31,771 nucleotides of DNA from Lachnospiraceae bacterium UBA4292. Its GTDB lineage: Bacteria > Bacillota > Clostridia > Lachnospirales > Lachnospiraceae. The position numbers and the translations under genes are program-made. The notes under the pieces are model-generated. The model had not been told where the DNA came from and did no database searches. It saw only the letters and a program-made list of their open reading frames with translations. Positions 10,502 to 18,813 of the stretch are shown here, piece by piece (positions within the stretch are counted from its first letter, which is position 1; every line of letters begins with the position of its first letter). The stretch spans positions 1 to 31,771 of the forward strand of contig DGVE01000216.1 of assembly GCA_002395865.1 (NCBI GenBank), written 5' to 3'.

Positions 10502-11980
10502 ATGAAGGAGTTTAAAATGCTTATCAACGCCTTGGACAAGGTTGGGCACATCAACAAGGAAATCTACGGAAACTTCTCCGAGCATCTGGGAAGGTGCATC
10601 TACGAGGGCCTGTATGTGGGCGAGGACTCGCCCATCGAGAATATCTGCGGCATCAGGAAGGACGTGATAGATGCCATGAAGCAGATACAGGTGCCGGTGC
10701 TTCGGTGGCCGGGCGGGTGCTTCGCGGACGAGTACCACTGGATGGACGGCATCGGCCCGAAGGAGAAGCGCAAGCGGATGGTCAACACTAACTGGGGCGG
10801 CGTGGTGGAGGACAACAGCTTCGGCACGCACGAGTTCATGAAGGTGTGCGAGCTGACCGGCTGCGAGCCCTACATCACCGGCAATGTCGGCAGCGGCACA
10901 GTGAAGGAGATGGCGGAGTGGATCGAGTACATGACATTCGACGGCGTCTCGCCCATGGCCGAGCTGAGAAGGCAGAACGGACAGGACAAGCCGTGGAAGC
11001 TGAAGTATTTCGCCGTGGGCAATGAGAGCTGGGGTTGCGGCGGAAATATGTCCCCCGAGAGATATACACAGGAGTATAAGAAGTTCGCAAGCTTCTGCAA
11101 GAACTACAGCGGCAATCAGCTCTACCGCGTCGCATGCGGCCCGAGCTCCTCGGACTACAACTGGACCGAGGTGATGATGAAGAATCTAAAGAGTCCGGGC
11201 TACTGGATGGCCGAGGGACTTGCGCTGCATTTCTACTCGATACCTGACTGGAACGCTAAGGGCTACGCGACCGAATTTGGCGAGGAGGAATACTATAAGC
11301 TCCTGTCGTGCGCGAACTTCACCGGACCGCTCATCGAGGCGCATTCCAAGATCATGGACCGCTATGACCCCGAGAACCATGTGGGACTCATAGTTGATGA
11401 GTGGGGCACCTGGTTCGAGGTGGAGAAGGGCACCAACCCCGGCTTCCTCTACCAGCAGAACACCATGCGCGACGCCATGGTGGCAGCTATCTCGCTCAAC
11501 GCATTTAACCGCCACTGCCGCCGCGTGAAGATGGCCAACATTGCCCAGATGGTAAATGTGCTACAGGCGATCATACTCACCGAGGGCGAGAAGCTGGTGA
11601 AGACCCCCACCTACCATGTATTCGACCTGTTTAAGGGACATATGGAGGGCGAGGCGGTATACTGCTTCAGTGAAAATGTAAATATACGTGAGGGTCTCGA
11701 TACCCCAATGCTCACGAGCTCGGCATCCGTAAAGGACGGCGTGATGACCGTTACCATAGCAAATACCTCCCACGAGGAGGCGGCGGCCATAAGCTGCGAT
11801 ATACGCGGATTTGACGCTAAGACGGTAAAGGCACGCATACTTGCGGGCGAGATGCACGCGCACAACACATTTGACGCGCCGGAGACGGTCGTGATACACG
11901 AGATGGATGCCGACATAAAGGACGGCGTGCTGAACGCAACGCTTCCCGCATGCTCCGTGGCGGAGTTCGTTATTAAATAG
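10502..11980 (+). CDS. abfA: GH51 alpha-L-arabinofuranosidase
   Basis: Removes terminal arabinofuranosyl groups from arabinoxylan- or arabinan-derived oligosaccharides. At 492 aa it has the standard GH51 length and no signal peptide, so it acts in the cytoplasm on imported oligosaccharides. It has the N-terminal [20 protein letters not shown] and [14 protein letters not shown] motifs. The acid/base Glu is in AVGNESWG (residue 175) and the nucleophile Glu is in VDEWGTW (residue 300). A C-terminal beta-sandwich follows the barrel. The start ATG lies four bases after AGGAGG (10492-10497). No sugar transporter or regulator is adjacent, so it appears to be a single gene ended by the inverted repeat downstream. 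Confidence 0.93.
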   Translation: MKEFKMLINALDKVGHINKEIYGNFSEHLGRCIYEGLYVGEDSPIENICGIRKDVIDAMKQIQVPVLRWPGGCFADEYHWMDGIGPKEKRKRMVNTNWGGVVEDNSFGTHEFMKVCELTGCEPYITGNVGSGTVKEMAEWIEYMTFDGVSPMAELRRQNGQDKPWKLKYFAVGNESWGCGGNMSPERYTQEYKKFASFCKNYSGNQLYRVACGPSSSDYNWTEVMMKNLKSPGYWMAEGLALHFYSIPDWNAKGYATEFGEEEYYKLLSCANFTGPLIEAHSKIMDRYDPENHVGLIVDEWGTWFEVEKGTNPGFLYQQNTMRDAMVAAISLNAFNRHCRRVKMANIAQMVNVLQAIILTEGEKLVKTPTYHVFDLFKGHMEGEAVYCFSENVNIREGLDTPMLTSSASVKDGVMTVTIANTSHEEAAAISCDIRGFDAKTVKARILAGEMHAHNTFDAPETVVIHEMDADIKDGVLNATLPACSVAEFVIK

Positions 11981-12013
11981 CTGCAATAAAACACACAAAA
12001 ACTCAATAAAAAC

Positions 12014-12088
12014 AAAAAAAGAGTCTTGACTGAGACGGCGCGGTATGCTATACTACCCGAACGTGGAAGGAGCTAGACTCTTTTTTTT
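12014..12088 (+). terminator. Large-loop inverted repeat that may terminate abfA
   Basis: A 13-bp perfect inverted repeat, A7-GAGTCT (12014-12026) and AGACTC-T7 (12075-12087), followed by one more T. As RNA read through from abfA it would give an A/U-flanked stem ending in a U-run. The 48-nt loop is unusually long because it contains the rpmG promoter. Confidence 0.5.
12026..12054 (+). promoter_or_regulatory. Strong sigma-A promoter for rpmG-secE-nusG
   Basis: TTGACT (12026-12031), a 17-base spacer and TATACT (12049-12054) preceded by TGC, an extended -10. The expected start is near 12061, giving a leader of about 90 nt before rpmG. The promoter lies entirely in the loop of the inverted repeat 12014-12087, and its first base is also the last base of the left arm. 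Confidence 0.85.
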
Positions 12089-12091
12089 GTG

Positions 12092-12105
12092 CGCGAAATT
12101 TCGCG
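12092..12105. promoter_or_regulatory. 14-bp perfect palindrome in the rpmG leader
   Basis: CGCGAAATTTCGCG reads the same on both strands and lies about 31 bases after the predicted transcription start. It could be a protein-binding site acting as a roadblock or a small RNA hairpin. No known operator was recognised. Confidence 0.45.
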
Positions 12106-12149
12106 AGGGAGTCCGGTTATAACATAGATTTTTATCGGAGGTGGATGCT

Positions 12150-12299
12150 GTGAGAGTAAGGATCACTTTGGAGTGTACAGATTGCAAGAACCGCAATTAT
12201 AACATGATGAAGGACAAGAAGGCTCATCCTGAGCGCATGGAGACCAAGAAGTACTGCAGATTCTGCAAGAAGCACACGATGCACAAGGAAACAAAGTAA
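12150..12299 (+). CDS. rpmG: 50S ribosomal protein L33
   Basis: A 49-aa large-subunit protein. The translation starts [12 protein letters not shown] and ends HTMHKETK. Cysteines 9, 12, 36 and 39 form two CxxC pairs, so this is the zinc-binding (C+) form of L33. The GTG start at 12150 is six bases after GGAGGTG (12137-12143); the nearer ATG at 12145 runs into a stop after two codons. The stop overlaps the ribosome binding site of secE, ten bases before its start. This is the first gene of the rpmG-secE-nusG transcript driven by the promoter at 12026. Confidence 0.95.
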   Translation: MRVRITLECTDCKNRNYNMMKDKKAHPERMETKKYCRFCKKHTMHKETK

Positions 12300-12309
12300 G
12301 GAGTCCCAT

Positions 12310-12519
12310 ATGGCAAACGAGAAGGAGACCAAGCCCAAGAAGCATATTTTCAAAAAGCTCAAGGCTGAATTTAAGAAGATCATCTGGCCGTCAAAGGACA
12401 CCGTGAGGAAGGAGACGACTTCCGTTATTCTGTCCACCGCGTTCCTGGGCGTGCTTATAGCGTGCCTCGACGGACTTATCAAGCTGGGTATAACATTCCT
12501 TACATCCATAGGCGGCTGA
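12310..12519 (+). CDS. secE: Preprotein translocase subunit SecE
   Basis: The 69-aa small essential subunit of the SecYEG protein channel. It has the usual Gram-positive form: a charged amphipathic N-terminus with the conserved FKKIIWPSKDTVRKET segment, then one membrane helix (about residues 38-62). It sits in the classical place between rpmG and nusG, with 13 bases to nusG. Start ATG with AAGGAG upstream. Confidence 0.95.
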   Translation: MANEKETKPKKHIFKKLKAEFKKIIWPSKDTVRKETTSVILSTAFLGVLIACLDGLIKLGITFLTSIGG

Positions 12520-12532
12520 TCGGGGGGTAATT

Positions 12533-13066
12533 ATGGCAGATGAAGAATTGACTCCCCAGTGGTATGTCGCACATACCTATTCGGGCTACGAGAACAAGGT
12601 CAAGATGGATCTCGAGAAGACTATAGAGAACAGAAACCTTCAGGACCAGATCATGGAGGTCTGTGTTCCCGTGTACGAGGAGGAGGAAGAGACCGAGAGC
12701 GGCAGAAAGAAGGCCGTTTCACGCAAGCTTTTCCCCGGATATGTTCTCATCCATATGTACATGAACGATGACACATGGTATGTCGTAAGAAATACCAGAG
12801 GTGTCACGGGCTTTGTAGGCCCGGGATCGAAGCCGGTTCCGCTTACAGAGGACGAGGTAAGAAAGCTCGGTATGCATTCCGCACCCATTCCCTGCGATTA
12901 CGCGGAGGGCGACCAGATCGTCGTTATCAAGGGCGTCTGGGAGGGTACCATCGGAACTGTACAGAGCATCAACCCCGGCAAACAGAGACTCACCATCGTG
13001 GTCGAGATGTTCGGCCGCGAGACGCCTGTCGAGCTCAGCTTTGATGAGGTTAAGCAGGCAGATTAA
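12533..13066 (+). CDS. nusG: Transcription termination/antitermination protein NusG
   Basis: 177 aa. The N-terminal NGN domain (WYVAHTYSGYENKVK onward, with FPGYVLIHMYM and GVTGFVGPG) binds RNA polymerase. The C-terminal KOW domain (about 125-150, GDQIVVIKGVWEGTIGTVQSI) contacts Rho or ribosomal S10. It modulates pausing and couples transcription to translation. An acidic insert (EEEEETESGRKK) between NGN strands is common in clostridial NusG. Start ATG at 12533 after GGGGGG. It is followed by a structured leader before rplK. Confidence 0.96.
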   Translation: MADEELTPQWYVAHTYSGYENKVKMDLEKTIENRNLQDQIMEVCVPVYEEEEETESGRKKAVSRKLFPGYVLIHMYMNDDTWYVVRNTRGVTGFVGPGSKPVPLTEDEVRKLGMHSAPIPCDYAEGDQIVVIKGVWEGTIGTVQSINPGKQRLTIVVEMFGRETPVELSFDEVKQAD

Positions 13067-13071
13067 TGTTG

Positions 13072-13098
13072 CAGGTACTGTACCTGTCGCTTCGCGAC
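13072..13098 (+). other. Two adjacent small hairpins in the nusG-rplK spacer
   Basis: CAGGTA-CTG-TACCTG (13072-13086) is immediately followed by GTCGC-TTC-GCGAC (13086-13098), sharing one base. There is no T-run, so it is probably part of the structured leader preceding rplK, upstream of the L1-like element. Confidence 0.45.
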
Positions 13099-13109
13099 CG
13101 GTGCATACT

Positions 13110-13138
13110 GTGGGAGGGATTTATCCCGACATTACCAC
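13110..13138 (+). promoter_or_regulatory. Putative L1-binding leader element upstream of rplK
   Basis: The fold is GTGG (13110-13113) paired with CCAC (13135-13138), an asymmetric internal loop GA / GACATTA, then GGGA (13116-13119) paired with TCCC (13124-13127) around TTTA. The layout GUGG-GA-stem-GA...AUUA-CCAC resembles the L1-stalk base of 23S rRNA. L1 is known to repress its own rplKA mRNA by such mimicry. A second copy lies before rplA. Confidence 0.6.
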
Positions 13139-13159
13139 TTATATTTAGGAGGTGCCATT

Positions 13160-13585
13160 ATGGCAAAGAAGGTTACAGGTTACATCAAGTTACAGATTCC
13201 TGCCGCTAAGGCAACACCTGCACCGCCCGTAGGACCGGCTCTCGGTCAGCACGGCGTAAATATCGTGCAGTTCACAAAGGAATTCAACGCGAGAACGGCT
13301 GACCAGGCAGGAATGATCATTCCCGTAGTCATCACCGTTTACGCAGACAAGAGCTTCAGCTTCATCACGAAGACACCGCCCGCAGCAGTTCTTTTAAAGA
13401 AGGCATGCAAGATCGAGAGCGGATCAGGCAAGCCCAACAGGGATAAGGTTGCCAAGATCTCTATGGCAGAGGTCCGCAAGATCGCAGAGCTTAAGATGCC
13501 TGATCTCAATGCGGCAAGCGTTGAGGCAGCTGTCAGCATGATCGCAGGTACAGCGCGTTCAATGGGTATCGTAGTTACAGAGTAA
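13160..13585 (+). CDS. rplK: 50S ribosomal protein L11
   Basis: The 141-aa protein of the GTPase-associated centre of the large subunit. It begins [20 protein letters not shown], with the highly conserved [16 protein letters not shown]; the C-terminal RNA-binding domain ends [10 protein letters not shown]. Start ATG after AGGAGG. It is followed, after 83 bases containing the second L1-like element, by rplA, the usual partner. Confidence 0.97.
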   Translation: MAKKVTGYIKLQIPAAKATPAPPVGPALGQHGVNIVQFTKEFNARTADQAGMIIPVVITVYADKSFSFITKTPPAAVLLKKACKIESGSGKPNRDKVAKISMAEVRKIAELKMPDLNAASVEAAVSMIAGTARSMGIVVTE

Positions 13586-13616
13586 GGACGTAAGACTGTC
13601 TGAATCTTCACATCAA

Positions 13617-13655
13617 GTGGAAGGACCGTTTACAGAAGAGGTCCGCAATTACCAC
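13617..13655 (+). promoter_or_regulatory. Putative second L1-binding element upstream of rplA
   Basis: GTGG (13617-13620) pairs with CCAC (13652-13655). The internal loop is AA / GCAATTA, and GGACC (13623-13627) pairs with GGTCC (13640-13644) around a 12-nt loop. This is the same 2-nt/7-nt asymmetric architecture as at 13110-13138, with unrelated stem sequence. It lies immediately before the rplA ribosome binding site, where L1 binding would block initiation. Confidence 0.6.
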
Positions 13656-13668
13656 CAGGAGGTTAATC

Positions 13669-14364
13669 ATGAAAAGAGGAAAGAAATATCAGGAGGCTGC
13701 CAAGCTCGTAGACCGCAAGGTATTATATGATACCGCTGATGCTATCAGCCTTGTTAAGAAGACATCCATCGCAAAGTTCGATGAGACTGTTGAGGTACAC
13801 ATCAGAACAGGCTGCGACGGACGTCACGCAGATCAGCAGGTCAGAGGCGCTGTAGTGCTTCCCCACGGTACAGGTAAGACTGTCCGCATCCTTGTATTCG
13901 CAAAGGGCGACAAGGCTGACGAGGCACTCGCTGCAGGCGCAGATTTTGTAGGAGCTGAGGAGCTTATTCCGAAGATCCAGAACGAGGGTTGGCTTGACTT
14001 CGACGTAGTAGTAGCTACACCGAACATGATGGGCGTTGTAGGACGTTTAGGCCGTGTTCTCGGGCCGAAGGGCCTCATGCCTAACCCGAAGGCCGGCACA
14101 GTCACCATGGACATCACCAAGGCTGTCAATGAGATCAAAGCCGGTAAGATCGAGTACAGACTCGACAAGACAAACATCATCCACGTTCCCGTAGGCAAGG
14201 CTTCCTTCACAGAGGAGCAGCTCACAGAGAACTTCCAGACCATCATCGCAGCTGTAAACAAGGCTAAGCCAGCAGCAGTTAAGGGCGCTTACTTAAAGAG
14301 CGTTACCCTCACAACTACCATGGGCCCCGGCATCAAGATGAACGCTGCCAAGCTGATGGGTTAA
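13669..14364 (+). CDS. rplA: 50S ribosomal protein L1
   Basis: 231 aa. L1 forms the mobile stalk that moves deacylated tRNA out of the E site, and it is the autoregulator of the rplK-rplA mRNA. Recognisable segments are [10 protein letters not shown], the [20 protein letters not shown] region, [29 protein letters not shown] (the most conserved L1 motif) and the C-terminal [11 protein letters not shown]. Start ATG at 13669 with AGGAGG. A strong terminator follows at once, and rplJ, its usual downstream neighbour, is about 16.7 kb away. Confidence 0.97.
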   Translation: MKRGKKYQEAAKLVDRKVLYDTADAISLVKKTSIAKFDETVEVHIRTGCDGRHADQQVRGAVVLPHGTGKTVRILVFAKGDKADEALAAGADFVGAEELIPKIQNEGWLDFDVVVATPNMMGVVGRLGRVLGPKGLMPNPKAGTVTMDITKAVNEIKAGKIEYRLDKTNIIHVPVGKASFTEEQLTENFQTIIAAVNKAKPAAVKGAYLKSVTLTTTMGPGIKMNAAKLMG

Positions 14365-14387
14365 TAACCGGATATGAGTTAATAAGA

Positions 14388-14414
14388 AGCTGTCGCGAAA
14401 GCGGCAGCTTTTTT
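14388..14414 (+). terminator. Intrinsic terminator of the rplK-rplA transcript
   Basis: AGCTGTCGC (14388-14396), GAAA tetraloop, GCGGCAGCT (14401-14409), then T to 14414. Nine pairs with one G-U and a clear T-run. Confidence 0.9.
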
Positions 14415-14499
14415 GTTGCCCGGAAACCGGTCGTATTTCATAAAAATGATGAAGAAAATTGTGCAATTCGATGAAAATGAAACGATTGATGAAATAATA

Positions 14500-14525
14500 T
14501 GTGATTCTTCGACTGTTTTGGCGAC
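14500..14525 (+). promoter_or_regulatory. Candidate ECF-sigma promoter for the ABC/secreted-protein operon
   Basis: TGTGAT (14500-14505), 16 bases, CGAC (14522-14525), preceded by GAAATAATA. The same arrangement, with matching flank GAAATTATA, occurs at 24370-24395 before the second ECF sigma gene. -35 boxes like TGNAAC/TGTGAC with CGAC or CGTC at -10 are typical of ECF promoters. Start expected near 14533. Confidence 0.5.
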
Positions 14526-14696
14526 TTCTATTATAGAGGGATATAAGAGAAGAATGTGATGTGTGGGTATGAAGTGATTTATGGGGAGGTGAGTCCGACT
14601 GGGATTAGATTACAGCATGAGGGTTAATTAACTGAAGCATTCAGATAGTATGCTTCCACATGAAATGTATTGTCTTTATGACGGAGAGGAGTTTTT
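14526..14696 (+). other. Long untranslated leader before the secreted protein gene
   Basis: About 170 bases with no convincing gene. It contains one hairpin, GAAGCAT (14634-14640) with ATGCTTC (14650-14656) and a 9-nt loop, and ends in the ribosome site GGAGAGGAG (14683-14691). No known riboswitch was recognised. Confidence 0.4.
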
Positions 14697-15071
14697 ATGA
14701 ACAGAGGATTAAGAAATACAGCATTGGCACTACTGGTTACTGCACTGCTTGGTATAATGGCGAGCAGGGTTTATGCTCTCAGTGTAGGCTATAACACATC
14801 ATCTACCATATGGAAGGCTACTGCGTATAATACGACCACAGTCGATAAAACGCTTTACACCAATACCAGGCCGGCAGCGGGAACAGGAGGAGTGATAGTC
14901 GAAATTACGCTGTTGGATAATACAGAGATAGCGTCGAAGCTGTTTCCGTATTATACTGGCGTAAGTGATCTGACTGCTATTATTCCCTCACATGAGTTCA
15001 TGAAAATATATGTCGGTCCGAATATGCCCGGACAGAATGTTCAGGGTGATCTTCATTACGGAACCTACTGA
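14697..15071 (+). CDS. Small secreted protein of unknown function, first gene of ABC operon
   Basis: 124 aa with a clear Sec signal peptide (MNRGLRNTALALLVTALLG, cleavage likely after about residue 27, SRVYA-L). The mature part is about 97 residues, has no cysteine, is rich in Thr/Tyr/Asn and small residues, and alternates in a way that suggests beta strands (e.g. GGVIVEITLLD, EFMKIYVGP). I do not recognise the family. Its TGA overlaps the ATG of the permease gene (TGATG), so it is translationally coupled to an ABC export machine. That layout is seen in lactococcin-972-like bacteriocin loci and in other secreted-peptide loci, but the sequence does not resemble lactococcin 972. It could be a secreted effector, a partner protein of the transporter, or an envelope-stress product. 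ATG 14697 follows GGAGAGGAG. Confidence 0.7.
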   Translation: MNRGLRNTALALLVTALLGIMASRVYALSVGYNTSSTIWKATAYNTTTVDKTLYTNTRPAAGTGGVIVEITLLDNTEIASKLFPYYTGVSDLTAIIPSHEFMKIYVGPNMPGQNVQGDLHYGTY

Positions 15072-18049
15072 TGAAGATATATATGTTATTTGCCCTATCC
15101 CTTAATTACTGGAAGAGCCATAAGAGGCGACTCCTAACACTTGCGGCTGTCTCGATCATCGGGGCAGCTGCCCTTTGCATGGTCGGGCTTTTCCTCAGAA
15201 GCAACAAACAGATTGCTCTTGAAAAAGAGAGAACGATCCTCGGGGATTACGATGCCATTATCTATGAGATAAATGAACAGAGCCTGAGATACGTTTCGGA
15301 AAACAGCGGGGTCGGGGCATATGGCTATTACCGTGAGCTAGGCTATACCGGACCGGATAAAAATGCAGGGTATAAGGTCGTTTCCTTCCCTGATGAGAGG
15401 TCGGTTTCCATGTATCACATGCCCTGTACAAAAGGGCATTACCCCGAAAACGCAGATGAGATAGTGATGGATCTGGAGCTCGTCAAGAAGCTTGGTTTAT
15501 TCCCTGTCACGGGACAGACAGTTTCTCTCACGATGTATGACACTGGCGGTGAGGAAGTGTTTCGGAAGGACTATGTCCTGTCGGGCATCATAGAGGCGGG
15601 CTCTCCTATCACCTACCGTGGATACTACAGGTATCCGTCCATAGCGGGCGGATACGACGTGCCGGCAGTTATCGTATCCGATGAGGAGGCGGGCAGGTTC
15701 GGAGGAAAGAAGATCACGGTGTATATCCAGACGGATAACGATCCGGTCGGCGTCATAAATGAAATAAGGCATAACGATCCGGCTGAATTTAACCGTGTCT
15801 ATTACTCGAACGGCAGAGCGGATACTTACTTTTATATCCTTGGCATCGGCAATCATTTCGGAGATGGTTTTGCCATAAACATGGAAAATATCCGTGATGC
15901 ACTACAGACCGGAAGAGTCTGGAAGGATTTCTATTCCGCCGTGGCAGTTCCCCTGTTCTCCGCTCTGATATTTGTCATAGTCATTCTTTCGGTCGTAAGC
16001 CTGATCGGAAACGTGCTTCGAGACCGCGCGGATTTCATCGCAGTTTTGCGAAGCCTCGGAATGACAAAGTACAGATGCGCAACGTATATGTTCATAGAGC
16101 TGCTCGCTCTTTTTGCAGTTTTTGTGACAGTGGGTATCGGGGCAGGCACGGGGCTTCATCTTATCATAGTGGAGGTCATAAGAAATGCGTATTTACCGGG
16201 CTTTCCTTCCGGACTGGATGTGAATGAATATATACGCGCGGTGACTGTATCTCCCTATGCCAATGCATTCGCAGTGATGATACTCAGCTGTGTCATAGCA
16301 GTACTCATCCCGCTTCTGAGGATGATGAGGCTCACCCCCATAGAGACGTTCGACCCAAACCGCGTGAGACCCGGGAAGAGGTCTTCGCGCAGACATATAT
16401 CATCGAAAGAAAGACTCAGGAAAAAACTGTCATGGGAAAGCATCGTGGCAGACAATATCCGCTTTCACGATTATTCGGTAGTTGTCATCGTATGCATCAT
16501 AATGGCAGCAAGCTTTCTCGGGTACAATTATTTCAGGGCTCTGTCGGACATGGACAACAATAACTATGAATTCATGCTGAGAACAAAGGGACTGGATCAC
16601 TGGGACTACTCCATGTCAAGAAGCGAGGAGACCGAAAACTATACCTTTGTCACGGAGAACCACCATGATTACGGCATTCCCTATGATGAATATGTTAGCT
16701 TCTCAGAGGAGGACTTTATCTCGGATACATTCGCCAGAATGGTCAATCGCTCCACAAGGCTTGCTTATGACGGCACAGTGGTCCTTCCGGAGTACCTGAA
16801 TCTCAGGGATATCTATAAGACCGGTGATGAGATAGATGAGGCTCTGTGTGAAGCGCAGGAAGCGATGATACAGGCCCTGGGGTATGATGCCGGCGAGAAC
16901 ATCTACGCGCTTCCTACAGTGGGAGTGATGGAGAATGACCTGGAACTCCTGCAGAAATATGTCACTGACGGCAGGATAGACGCACAGAAGCTCTCAAGCG
17001 GTGAGGAAGTCCTTATCGTCATACCGAAGGAGATGGAAAAGGATCTCGCAGGAATATTTCACGCAGGCGATGAGCTGCCTTTATCGGATATAGTGCTGTC
17101 TGAGGCAGAGGACGGATATGATTTCAACTATTTCCTCCCTGATGAGTATGCCGAACCCGTATTCAAAAAGAGCGTGCCGGACCAGCAGAGCGGACAGGAT
17201 ATAGAGATCGAGTCATTTGCTTTCGGCAGGAGAAAGGATATAAAGACCCGAGTGGGGGCGGTTATAGTGCTGTCAGATCCCGAACTGAAGAGCAGATATG
17301 CCGTAGAGTATAAGAGCTTCATGGACGGCAGCGCTTATAGGCTGTCAGCTTCAGACGGGGGCAGTTTATATACACTGACCGCACTGTGCCTTCCAAGGGC
17401 ATTCATAAGCTGGGGACTCCCCGATAACAAGTTCACGGAGGCTTATTTCAAGATAGGATCGGATGCAGATATATCCGCCGCCAATGTGAAATGGTATGAG
17501 ACCTTCGGAGACTGTAAGGGGATAAAGTACAACTCTTCCTACGAGATCAGGGAGAAGATGAATAATGACATACGAAATGTCATGCTGGTATGCGTTCTGA
17601 TGATCTTCACGCTCATAACCGTCGGAATAATGACAGCAGGGATAAAGTTTTACAGCAAGGTGAGATCCCAGGCCACAACGATAGCAAGGCTCAGAGCACT
17701 CGGAATGCCCGCCTTCGGAATAGAAAAGATCATAATAAGACAAAACATGGTCTATCCCGTGATCGGGGCACTGTTTGCGATACTTCCGGTAGCCGCCTGC
17801 CAGATGCTGTTTGATTACATATCGAAACAGATAGAGAGCGGCGCTTGGGATGTAATGTTCATATCAGGGGATGTACCGTGGTGGATAACGGTCCCGTATT
17901 ACAAAGACCTCTTCGGATACCATCCGGTGCTTGTGCTCGGGATACTGGTCCTGATAGTATGGTTGCTGATACTTCTGGCCACCCTGCCCCAGATAGGCTA
18001 TATAAAAAAGCAGAATATAGCTCAGAGCGTTGACAGCGAAAGATACTAA
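15071..18049 (+). CDS. ABC transporter permease with two fused FtsX units
   Basis: 992 aa. By eye there are eight membrane helices arranged 1+3 and 1+3: TM1 about 20-42, an outside domain of about 245 residues, TMs near 290, 340 and 396; then a TM near 470, a second outside domain of about 345 residues, TMs near 837, 893 and 951. Both halves contain the FtsX-type cytoplasmic motif: LRSLGMTKYRC in the first, LRALGMPAFGIEKI in the second. This is a MacB/LolCE-type (mechanotransmission, type VII) permease in which two four-helix units are fused into one chain, so one copy would form the whole membrane part with an ATPase dimer. Such systems move substrates at the outer face of the membrane or relay signals rather than import. 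The gene is coupled to the small secreted protein and to the ATPase (13 bases). Confidence 0.82.
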   Translation: MKIYMLFALSLNYWKSHKRRLLTLAAVSIIGAAALCMVGLFLRSNKQIALEKERTILGDYDAIIYEINEQSLRYVSENSGVGAYGYYRELGYTGPDKNAGYKVVSFPDERSVSMYHMPCTKGHYPENADEIVMDLELVKKLGLFPVTGQTVSLTMYDTGGEEVFRKDYVLSGIIEAGSPITYRGYYRYPSIAGGYDVPAVIVSDEEAGRFGGKKITVYIQTDNDPVGVINEIRHNDPAEFNRVYYSNGRADTYFYILGIGNHFGDGFAINMENIRDALQTGRVWKDFYSAVAVPLFSALIFVIVILSVVSLIGNVLRDRADFIAVLRSLGMTKYRCATYMFIELLALFAVFVTVGIGAGTGLHLIIVEVIRNAYLPGFPSGLDVNEYIRAVTVSPYANAFAVMILSCVIAVLIPLLRMMRLTPIETFDPNRVRPGKRSSRRHISSKERLRKKLSWESIVADNIRFHDYSVVVIVCIIMAASFLGYNYFRALSDMDNNNYEFMLRTKGLDHWDYSMSRSEETENYTFVTENHHDYGIPYDEYVSFSEEDFISDTFARMVNRSTRLAYDGTVVLPEYLNLRDIYKTGDEIDEALCEAQEAMIQALGYDAGENIYALPTVGVMENDLELLQKYVTDGRIDAQKLSSGEEVLIVIPKEMEKDLAGIFHAGDELPLSDIVLSEAEDGYDFNYFLPDEYAEPVFKKSVPDQQSGQDIEIESFAFGRRKDIKTRVGAVIVLSDPELKSRYAVEYKSFMDGSAYRLSASDGGSLYTLTALCLPRAFISWGLPDNKFTEAYFKIGSDADISAANVKWYETFGDCKGIKYNSSYEIREKMNNDIRNVMLVCVLMIFTLITVGIMTAGIKFYSKVRSQATTIARLRALGMPAFGIEKIIIRQNMVYPVIGALFAILPVAACQMLFDYISKQIESGAWDVMFISGDVPWWITVPYYKDLFGYHPVLVLGILVLIVWLLILLATLPQIGYIKKQNIAQSVDSERY

Positions 18050-18062
18050 AGGAGCGTTGAAA

Positions 18063-18734
18063 ATGACTGAGACGGCAATAAGAACATCAGGCCTTGGGAA
18101 GGTCTACACAGTGGGGGACAGCAGGGTCGAGGCGTTAAACGGCGTGGACCTGTCCGTGGACAGAGGCTGCTTCGTCGCGGTGACAGGCCCCAGCGGCTGC
18201 GGCAAATCCACCCTCCTCCATCTGCTCGGAGGGCTGGACTTCCCCACATCGGGCGAGGTGTGGATAAACGGCATCTGCCTGAACAAGTGTAGCGAAAAGG
18301 AGCTCGCGAAGGCCAGATGCGAGGAGATAGGCTACGTGTTCCAGAACTTCTCTCTGATAGAGGAGCTGAACGTGAGAGAAAACATAGTGCTTCCGGTTCT
18401 TCTCGCAAAGCGCAAGGTGGATACGGATCTCGTCGACGATCTAGTAAAGAAGCTGGGCATAGAGGACAGGCTTAACTTCATGCCCTCCCAGCTCTCCGGA
18501 GGCCAGCAGCAGCGCGTCGCAATAGCCAGAGCCCTGGTGAACGACCCCTCTGTGATACTCTGCGACGAGCCAACCGGCAATCTGGACAGGAAGAACGGCC
18601 AGGAGGTGATAGAGCTTCTCCACAGCGTTCACGAGGCCTATAAGAAGACGATAGTGGTCGTGACTCACGATAAGACCATAGCCGAAGGAGCCGAGAGAGT
18701 CGTGAGGATGGAGGATGGCTGTATTCTCGGATGA
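18063..18734 (+). CDS. ABC transporter ATP-binding protein, MacB/LolD type
   Basis: 223 aa and complete. Walker A is GPSGCGKST (residues 42-50), the signature [15 protein letters not shown] begins near 144, and Walker B with catalytic Glu is [11 protein letters not shown] (Asp168-Glu169). GNLDRKNG is typical of the MacB/LolD/FtsE-like subfamily that partners FtsX-type permeases. I chose ATG 18063 because GGAG at 18051-18054 sits 8 bases upstream; the longer frame from 18030 would overlap the permease gene. Base composition is GC-rich, like the backbone and unlike the next three genes, so the island looks mosaic. Confidence 0.9.
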   Translation: MTETAIRTSGLGKVYTVGDSRVEALNGVDLSVDRGCFVAVTGPSGCGKSTLLHLLGGLDFPTSGEVWINGICLNKCSEKELAKARCEEIGYVFQNFSLIEELNVRENIVLPVLLAKRKVDTDLVDDLVKKLGIEDRLNFMPSQLSGGQQQRVAIARALVNDPSVILCDEPTGNLDRKNGQEVIELLHSVHEAYKKTIVVVTHDKTIAEGAERVVRMEDGCILG

Positions 18735-18813
18735 AATGTTGGAGGATATTGTTGTTTTAATGAGTTTTATAAAGGTAAAAAAGATTACAAAAGAATACAA
18801 GGAGGAAAAAACT

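Noticed and set aside
14697..15071. Identification of the small secreted protein as a lactococcin 972-type bacteriocin
   Set aside because: Operon layout is similar, but the mature sequence shows no resemblance to the lactococcin 972 family as I remember it.
18715..18813. Extended start of the secreted protein gene at 18715
   Set aside because: It would overlap the ATPase gene, put 33 charged residues ahead of a clear signal peptide, and lacks a ribosome site; ATG 18814 has AAGGAGG.
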